Origin: DRTC01 sp964521025
GTDB lineage: Bacteria > Cloacimonadota > Cloacimonadia > Cloacimonadales > TCS61
DNA: 34,636 nucleotides
Direction of reading: 5' to 3'
Assembly: GCA_964521025.1 (NCBI GenBank)
Contig: CAZFPK010000037.1
Span: 1 to 34,636, forward strand
The position numbers and the translations under genes are program-made. The notes under the pieces are model-generated. The model searched no databases. It was not told the origin of the DNA and saw nothing but the letters and a program-made list of their open reading frames with translations. How positions within the stretch are numbered: position 1 is the first letter of the stretch; each line of letters opens with the position of its first letter. Positions 28,857-34,636 of the stretch are shown piece by piece.

Positions 28857-31001
28857 ATGAAAAAACTAATAATTTATCTTATCACCATTTTTATTTTTAC
28901 GGATATTTTTTCTGTGTACCATAAAGTGGGCGAATTAGAATTTTCGGAAGGATGGATAGAAAAAATACATATTTCGGGAAATATCGCATATTCTGTCAAC
29001 GGATTTTTTGGTGAAAGTCAAATAATAGACATCAGCGAACCGAACAATCCTCAAGTATTGAGTTCTTTTGAAATTCCTCATGAAGCTCATGATATTGTTG
29101 TTATCGACACTCTGGCATATATTGCAGCATGCACGGCAGGATTAATGATCTTCAATGTTGCAGATCCGGAAATTCCGGTTCTATTTGGTTCAATTGATAC
29201 TCCGGGTTATGCCATGGGATTAGATATATCCAATGATTTTGCTTATATAACTTTGGCAGGAAATGGTTTCCAGGTTATCGATGTTCAAGATCCTGAAAAT
29301 CCGGTTCTGTTAGGTAGTTGCGATACTCCTGCTTTTGCCTTTAAAGTAACAGTTAGAGATTCTCTCGCTTATGTTTCGGATTTGTCTTCGGGACTTCAAA
29401 TAATAAATGTTGCTGATCCTCTCGATCCTTTTATAATATCCGGTTATGATACTCAAAGTAAAGTATATAATGCTAAAATTATTGATACCATTGCTTACCT
29501 GGCAGATTGGATAAACGGTTTAACAATTTTAGATATCAGTGATCCTTATGATCCGCAATTTATCAGCAATTACAATACTTCAGGAAAAGTCACGGATATT
29601 TATATTTCCGGTACAAATGCTTATTTGGCTGATGGAAGATATGGTCTTCATACTGTTGATATCAGTGATCTTGGATCTCCTTTCTTCGTTGGTTTTTATG
29701 ATTCTCCCGGAATTACAAATAGTGTTGTTATCGATGGCGATCTTGCTTATCTGGCAGAACAAGATTTGCAGGTGATCGATATCAGCGATCCGGAAGATCA
29801 GATTTTGATCGGTCATCTCGCAAGTACAGAAAGTTTGGAAAAAATGGTTATTTCTGATAACATTTTATTCTCAACAAAAGATTTGAATATTATCGACTTA
29901 GATAATCCGTATGATCCTTTTTTGATTAGTTCCCTGGGAATACCTGGTCCATCTAATATTGCGATTTCCGGAAATGTCGTCTATTCTGTTTATTATTCGG
30001 ACTTTTTAGTTATAGATGTTAACGATCTGGAAAATCCCGATATTTTAACAAATTTCGAAACTCCCGGAAGTTCGAATGATATCCAAATTTCCGATAATAT
30101 AGCATACATTGCCGATGGTAATTCAGGTTTATCAGTAATCGATATTGGTCAGCCGCAGAATCCTTCTCTTTTGGGAACTTGTGACACTCCCGGATATGCA
30201 GATTGTATTGCTCTTCAAGGAAATTATGCTTTTATTGGAGATCAAGAAATGGGACTTCAGATCATCGATATTATCGATCTGGAAAATCCTGTTTTATTAA
30301 ATAATTATGAAGGTGCGGTCTATAGGGTTATTGTATCCGGTTCAAATATATTTCTGCAAAAATCGACAGGAGAAATACGAATAGTCGATATCGGTGATCC
30401 TGAAAATCCTTATTTAGTAAGTACGATCCAATCTCCAAATGACCACTCTTTTCTCAAAAGTGATCTTCTGATCCATGAAGATATGTTGATCTTTGCCGAT
30501 AATAACTGGAATGAAATTTTCTTCTATGATATTTCGAATCCTTCCTATCCGGAATTTATTTCATCCTATAGATGGAACCGGATAATACTCGATATGAAGA
30601 TTTATGAACAATATCTTGTTACCACAAATAATGATTACGGATTATCGATTCTTGATCTTGAAGATATTACTTTTTTAAATGATGAAAATATAATCTCACT
30701 TGATAACCAACTTTCCAATTTCCCTAATCCCTTCCGGGCTTCGACGACGATTTCTTTTAATGTAACACAAACCTCCGGGTTTGTGACCCTTAATATCTAC
30801 AACATCAAAGGTCAGAAAGTGAAGACTTTTGACTGTCTGGAGTGCAGTGATGCATTCACTGCAGCATCAACACGGTTGAAGCACTCGATAACCTGGGACG
30901 GAAAGAATGAGTCTGGAAAACCAGTCTCCTCCGGTATCTATTTCATAAATTTACGATCCGGAAATACATACCTGATAAAAAAAGCAATCCTGATGAGATA
31001 A
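28857..31001 (+). CDS. T9SS-sorted LVIVD-repeat protein
   Basis: About 714 residues. ATG 28857 starts directly at the signal peptide (KKLIIYLITIFIFTDIFS); in-frame ATGs at 28824 and 28845 are possible, and none has a clear ribosome site. The body is 14 or so LVIVD-type repeats of about 40 residues with the pattern AYIADGxxGLxVIDISDPENP followed by L-G-x-x-x-T-P-G, for example YVSDLSSGLQIINVADPLDP and YIADGNSGLSVIDIGQPQNP. LVIVD repeats build beta-propellers on bacterial surfaces. The C-terminus is a FlgD-like T9SS sorting domain (SNFPNPFRASTTISF, LNIYNIKGQKV, terminal KKAILMR) that includes the second copy of the in-frame palindrome block. Confidence 0.87.
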   Translation: MKKLIIYLITIFIFTDIFSVYHKVGELEFSEGWIEKIHISGNIAYSVNGFFGESQIIDISEPNNPQVLSSFEIPHEAHDIVVIDTLAYIAACTAGLMIFNVADPEIPVLFGSIDTPGYAMGLDISNDFAYITLAGNGFQVIDVQDPENPVLLGSCDTPAFAFKVTVRDSLAYVSDLSSGLQIINVADPLDPFIISGYDTQSKVYNAKIIDTIAYLADWINGLTILDISDPYDPQFISNYNTSGKVTDIYISGTNAYLADGRYGLHTVDISDLGSPFFVGFYDSPGITNSVVIDGDLAYLAEQDLQVIDISDPEDQILIGHLASTESLEKMVISDNILFSTKDLNIIDLDNPYDPFLISSLGIPGPSNIAISGNVVYSVYYSDFLVIDVNDLENPDILTNFETPGSSNDIQISDNIAYIADGNSGLSVIDIGQPQNPSLLGTCDTPGYADCIALQGNYAFIGDQEMGLQIIDIIDLENPVLLNNYEGAVYRVIVSGSNIFLQKSTGEIRIVDIGDPENPYLVSTIQSPNDHSFLKSDLLIHEDMLIFADNNWNEIFFYDISNPSYPEFISSYRWNRIILDMKIYEQYLVTTNNDYGLSILDLEDITFLNDENIISLDNQLSNFPNPFRASTTISFNVTQTSGFVTLNIYNIKGQKVKTFDCLECSDAFTAASTRLKHSITWDGKNESGKPVSSGIYFINLRSGNTYLIKKAILMR
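30805..30910 (+). repeat. Shared 106-bp block with nested palindrome in coding DNA, copy 2
   Basis: Same block as 28466-28571 with three substitutions. GGAGTGC (30839-30845) faces GCACTCG (30881-30887), so one outer pair is lost. The inner TGCAGTGA arm is kept, with a T-to-G change next to it in the loop. Confidence 0.85.
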
Positions 31002-31009
31002 AGAAAAAT

Positions 31010-31037
31010 TTGACAGAAAATCCTTATAAAATATTTT
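31010..31037 (+). promoter_or_regulatory. Sigma-70-like promoter candidate for the toxin-antitoxin pair
   Basis: TTGACA (31010-31015) and TATTTT (31032-31037) are 16 bp apart, about 30 bp upstream of the antitoxin ATG. A perfect -35 box is uncommon in this window. Confidence 0.4.
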
Positions 31038-31065
31038 CAATTGCAGAGAAATAAGAGAGGTTATT

Positions 31066-31290
31066 ATGGAAAGTATAACTCTTCCAAAAAGGGAATATCT
31101 GAATCTACAAAGAGAGATCAAGCTTTTACGCGATAACGAATTTCTAAAGAAAGTCACAGAACTGATAGATATCTTATTTGACGAAAAATATAGTTTGTAT
31201 ATGGGTGATTTTACCGATGATCTGACCGAATATTCGATTGATAATTTAGAGGAACGGAATGTTGCGGTAAGTGGATGGGATCATGTTTAA
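31066..31290 (+). CDS. Putative antitoxin of MazF-type toxin
   Basis: A 74-residue protein with AGAGAGG (31054-31060) before the ATG. The N-terminus ITLPKREYLNLQREIKLLRD is a short strand followed by a helix, as in small ribbon or YoeB/Phd-like antitoxins; the middle is helical (EFLKKVTELIDILFDEKY) and the C-terminal third is acidic. It does not show an obvious AbrB-type MazE fold. Assignment as antitoxin rests on size, acidity and an 8-bp overlap with the MazF-like gene. It would bind and neutralise the toxin and probably repress its own promoter. Confidence 0.65.
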   Translation: MESITLPKREYLNLQREIKLLRDNEFLKKVTELIDILFDEKYSLYMGDFTDDLTEYSIDNLEERNVAVSGWDHV

Positions 31291-31579
31291 ACAATCTGAA
31301 ATAGTCCTTGTTCCTTTTCCATACTCTGATCTTTCCAGCTCCAAAAAGCGACCTGTTCTGATCGTATCAAATAATGAATATAACAAGAAATATCCGGATA
31401 TAGTCGTAACTTCTATAACAAGTGTTAGAAAACAAAATGATAAGTTTTCAATTCCACTACTTGATAGCGATCTTGATTATGGAATACTTCCGGAACAAAG
31501 TTTTATTTTAGTTCATAAGTTATTTACCATAAGCAAACAAAAAATTCTCAAGAAATTTAGTAGAATTAGTGCAGAATAA
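31283..31579 (+). CDS. MazF/PemK-family toxin (endoribonuclease)
   Basis: A 98-residue toxin. ATG 31283 is preferred over an in-frame GTG at 31271; it overlaps the antitoxin stop by 8 bp, which couples translation. The PemK/MazF SH3-like barrel signature is present in order: EIVLVPFPYSDLSSSKKRPV with the catalytic-region R in KKRP, VLIVSNNEYN, VVTSITS with the conserved T/S, and a C-terminal SFILVHKLFTISKQKI strand. Family knowledge: MazF cleaves mRNA at short sequence motifs, arresting growth. The protein is slightly shorter than many homologues but has all core strands. Confidence 0.85.
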   Translation: MFKQSEIVLVPFPYSDLSSSKKRPVLIVSNNEYNKKYPDIVVTSITSVRKQNDKFSIPLLDSDLDYGILPEQSFILVHKLFTISKQKILKKFSRISAE

Positions 31580-31635
31580 TTTAAGTAAGTCAATAAAATT
31601 TTACTCGATCTTTTCAAAAAAGAAGAGAAGAAAAA

Positions 31636-34600
31636 ATGAAAAGAGCAATATTCTTAATTCTATCATTAATAATTATTAATACCATATTTGCCAATGTCCA
31701 CACTTCCTATCTCTGGCATCTGCAGCAGCCAATTTATTGGCCCGAACAAGCAGTATGGAATCCGTTCCAATATCAATATGTCTGGGAATCTCAATATTTG
31801 AAGGATAATAACGGTAACTGGTATTCGGACGGACAGCAGCATCCACTCAATAATCTCAATGACATTTTCGGATTGGATGATAGAAAAGCCGCTTATCAAT
31901 TTCGACCGCGCGATGCTGTGCAAACACTTCTCGGACATGCGGAAGCAGGAGCTCAGGTCAATTATTCCGGTTGTTTGATGCAGAATGTGAACAGCCTTGC
32001 CGATGCCGGACAATGGGGATATTATACAGGCTGGCAGAACAGTTTCATCGAAGCGCGTAATTGGACGACTTCCGGCGGAAAACCGCGGATGGATATCGTT
32101 GGTTTTTCCATGCATCATGCGATTTCTCCTTTAGTCGATGAGAATTGCCTGCGAAAACAGATCCAGGCACATCGTTATATACACGGCTTGAATTTCGGGA
32201 CTGCTCCAAATTATTCCAACGGATATTGGCCTGCGGAATGTTCTTTCAGTGAAAGGATTATCCAGGTTCTGGTGGAGGAAGGTTTCGATTGGAGCGTGAT
32301 CGCAAACAGTCATCTGGCTCGCACACTGGCAGATTACCCGATAAATTACGGCACCGGCGGCTGCAATATCGATCCTCCCAATCCCGCGGATATTGTTTCA
32401 ATCAATGGAAATAACTGGTGGAGCGGAAGTATCGATGCGCGCGGCGGAACTTTTGCTGCTCCTTATTGTTACCAGGCACACAAAGCCAAATATGTGGATC
32501 CTGACTCCGGTCAGGAATTTAAAATAACTGTTGTTCCTATGTGCGATTTATTGAGTTATCAAAATGGTTACGGAACAATGGGAACCGGAGATATCGATGC
32601 TCATATCGCTCCTTATGATGTTCCTTCTCAACCATCGCTCGTATTGATGGCTCACGACGGAGATAATGCCTGGGGCGGAGGTTACAGTTATTACATGGAA
32701 TCGGTTCCTGATTTTGCTAATCAATGCGCTGCGCAAGGTTATTCTCCCACAACCATCGAGCAATTCTTATTGGATCATCCTGTTCCCGAAAGCGATGTCG
32801 TGCATGTGGAGGATGGTTCCTGGGTCAATGCTGCTGATGATTGGGGACATCCGCAATTTATCAACTGGCTCTGGCCTATGTATGATGGAAGTTATAATTT
32901 CGATCCGAATGGTTGGACCGAAGATGCTCGCAATTGGGCTGTTCTGACTGCTGCTGAAAATCGCGTGGAAATGGCAGAAGAACTGACCGGAACTCTCGAT
33001 ATTTCCCAAATCGTTTATCCCGATGCTTCGGCAAATGCTGCTGAAAAAGCCTGGCATCATCTGCTTCCCGGTTACACAAGCGGTTATATGTATTATGGAA
33101 CGAGTTTGGATATGGAAGTCAAACAATCACTCGCCTGCAATCTGGCTACAAATTATGCTGATCTGGTCATCAATGCCAGACCGGGTGAAGACAATTCTCC
33201 GCCGACAGTTTTTATTCCACAAAGATATCCGTATAATCCCGGAGGAAATGGTTTTGGTCCGACTTACGGATACAATGAACATCAGAATACTTCCGATTTT
33301 TATGTCTGGACTTTTGCTTATGATGTTTCCGGTTTGGCATCTATAAATTTGAAATACCGTCTTGATAATGATGGAGAAAATCTTTTAACAGACAATGATA
33401 ATGATACTTATGCGGGAGGTTTGGGAGTTGGTTCCTGGATTTCTATTCCCATGACAGAAAGAATTTTCCCAGCTGATAATGTTACCGGAAATCCTGATAT
33501 CAATTTTTTCATTATGCCGGATTATATCGCTAACGAATATTATGCGGAAATTACAGGTTTGAATGATGTTCTCGTCGATTATTATGTGGAAGCGATAGAT
33601 AATAACTCTAATGTTAAAAAAACTCCGATCCAGCATGTTTATGTAGGTGAATATAATCCTGGCGGAGGAGAAGAAAACACTGTCTGGTGGGAACCGGAAG
33701 AACCTTCTGCCGGAGATGATGTAACCATTTTTTATGGAGAAGATGCTGCACTTTTTGGTGTTCCTGAACTATATATTCATATTGGAATAAATGATTGGCA
33801 GGATGTCGGAGATTCGCTCATGACTTTCGATTTCCAACTTAATGCCTGGAAATTTATTTATCCAACTAATGAACAAGTCTGTCAACTCGATTTTGTATTC
33901 ACGGACGGTCAGGGAAACTGGGATAATAATAATGGTCAGGATTGGCATGTTACTGTTTCCGGATGTTCCGAACCAGTTCCATTCGTGATGGATGGAGAAA
34001 TCGATGAAAACACGACCTTACTCGGTGAAAATGAAGATTTGTTTCTTTATGCAGGTTGGAACGGAAGCGAATTATATGTGGCAGCTCCGGCAGCTCCAGG
34101 TTTAGGAGAAGATGTTTTTATCTTAATTTCGGAAATTCCGACAACATTAGTTTCCGCTCCCTGGGCAAAATCAGGTCAAGTTGGGAATTGGGATGCTTAC
34201 CTGGCAGATGAAAGTTCTAACGATTGGAATGGTTGGTTCGATCATAATAATGGTATAGAAAATACTGCCGGAACTGTTCTCGAAGGAACGATCAATGTGG
34301 AAGGTGAATGGGGATTCATTCCCGAAGAACTTTACATCGCTCTCGGAACTTACGGAACAAATGACGGAGATAACCTGCTCGATCAATTACCAGCCGGAAA
34401 CGAAGATGGAAATATCGATCTTGATGAATTTTATTGTGTGATTTTAAATTCCGATATAGACAGACCGGAAAATATTACGATATTAATAGATGCTGACGAA
34501 ATAATTGTTAGTTGGGATGAAGTAATAGACGCAACTTCCTACAAGGTTTATGCTTCGACAAATCCGTACGAATTTATAGATGATGTAACTGCATCCGGAA

Positions 34601-34636
34601 CTTTTTCCCAAAATGAGAACAGGATCGAATGGACAA
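31636..34636 (+). CDS. Secreted GH57-type glycoside hydrolase with CBM25-like module, 3' end beyond window
   Basis: The frame is open from ATG 31636 (AGAAGAGAAG upstream) to the window edge, 1000 codons without a stop. The signal peptide is cleaved after IFA (residue 19). The GH57-like catalytic region (about 20-500) has the N-terminal motif LWHLQQPIYWPE (26-37), a likely nucleophile E201 in GYWPAECSFSERI, and the acidic motif AHDGDNAW (339-346) as candidate acid/base region. GH57 enzymes act on alpha-glucans such as starch and glycogen. Around residues 685-790 a module resembles CBM25 starch-binding domains (VTIFYGEDAALFGVPELYIH, GINDW, FVFTDGQGNWDNNNG). Next comes a beta-rich glucodextranase-C/DOMON-like region (about 795-935) and an FN3-like module at the edge. 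A T9SS sorting domain may follow. Its presence suggests extracellular glucan degradation. Confidence 0.8.
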   Translation, partial: MKRAIFLILSLIIINTIFANVHTSYLWHLQQPIYWPEQAVWNPFQYQYVWESQYLKDNNGNWYSDGQQHPLNNLNDIFGLDDRKAAYQFRPRDAVQTLLGHAEAGAQVNYSGCLMQNVNSLADAGQWGYYTGWQNSFIEARNWTTSGGKPRMDIVGFSMHHAISPLVDENCLRKQIQAHRYIHGLNFGTAPNYSNGYWPAECSFSERIIQVLVEEGFDWSVIANSHLARTLADYPINYGTGGCNIDPPNPADIVSINGNNWWSGSIDARGGTFAAPYCYQAHKAKYVDPDSGQEFKITVVPMCDLLSYQNGYGTMGTGDIDAHIAPYDVPSQPSLVLMAHDGDNAWGGGYSYYMESVPDFANQCAAQGYSPTTIEQFLLDHPVPESDVVHVEDGSWVNAADDWGHPQFINWLWPMYDGSYNFDPNGWTEDARNWAVLTAAENRVEMAEELTGTLDISQIVYPDASANAAEKAWHHLLPGYTSGYMYYGTSLDMEVKQSLACNLATNYADLVINARPGEDNSPPTVFIPQRYPYNPGGNGFGPTYGYNEHQNTSDFYVWTFAYDVSGLASINLKYRLDNDGENLLTDNDNDTYAGGLGVGSWISIPMTERIFPADNVTGNPDINFFIMPDYIANEYYAEITGLNDVLVDYYVEAIDNNSNVKKTPIQHVYVGEYNPGGGEENTVWWEPEEPSAGDDVTIFYGEDAALFGVPELYIHIGINDWQDVGDSLMTFDFQLNAWKFIYPTNEQVCQLDFVFTDGQGNWDNNNGQDWHVTVSGCSEPVPFVMDGEIDENTTLLGENEDLFLYAGWNGSELYVAAPAAPGLGEDVFILISEIPTTLVSAPWAKSGQVGNWDAYLADESSNDWNGWFDHNNGIENTAGTVLEGTINVEGEWGFIPEELYIALGTYGTNDGDNLLDQLPAGNEDGNIDLDEFYCVILNSDIDRPENITILIDADEIIVSWDEVIDATSYKVYASTNPYEFIDDVTASGTFSQNENRIEWT

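Overview
The window looks like a chromosomal piece of an uncultured Gram-negative bacterium of the Fibrobacteres-Chlorobi-Bacteroidetes (FCB) superphylum, probably Cloacimonadota or a close relative. The evidence is a low-GC genome, a TonB-dependent receptor next to a DUF4249-like lipoprotein, and several large exported proteins ending in a FlgD-like type IX secretion (T9SS) sorting domain with a YPNPF motif. There are also TPR-fused regulators and sigma-54 signals. The phylum call is inference. There are no rRNA, tRNA or intact transposase genes.

Layout: 1-376 holds short repeats and a sigma-54-type promoter. 389-2776 encodes two exported proteins and ends in a strong terminator. 3017-6507 is a two-component pair: a TPR sensor kinase broken at two places, and an intact NtrC-type regulator. 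6504-6740 holds two facing arrays of small palindromes, then a near-consensus sigma-54 promoter at 6881. 6982-11843 is a run of secreted proteins (two beta-propellers, one T9SS cargo, one small membrane protein). 12051-14363 (minus) is a TPR-AAA+ sigma-54 activator divergent from 14635-17672, a small ORF coupled to a 941-residue repeat protein. 17673-18605 is non-coding, with hairpins and a 21-bp minisatellite. 18606-22081 is the TonB receptor and lipoprotein. 22207-23166 is gpsA. 23576-24958 holds small cytoplasmic genes (DUF3795, TIGR04076, GNAT). 25086-25739 is an AT-rich lipoprotein. 25765-31001 encodes two more T9SS cargo proteins, 31066-31579 a MazF-type toxin-antitoxin pair, and 31636 to the edge a secreted GH57-type glycoside hydrolase with a starch-binding-like module.

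The genes suggest a cell investing in an exported surface proteome, part of it probably switched by sigma-54 activators encoded beside it. The structure least explained by known features is a dispersed family of very short hairpins. Their stem sequence differs from copy to copy, but the loop (GGA, GCA or relatives) and a flanking TTAC/GTAAC arm recur. They sit in most of the larger gaps, at stop codons and next to ribosome binding sites. A different, longer palindrome lies in frame inside two T9SS sorting domains.

Several genes carry reading-frame breaks. All but one lie at or next to short homopolymers and are repaired by one base, so residual sequencing error must be excluded before calling them pseudogenes. 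The exception is a 76-nt shortfall inside the kinase TPR region.
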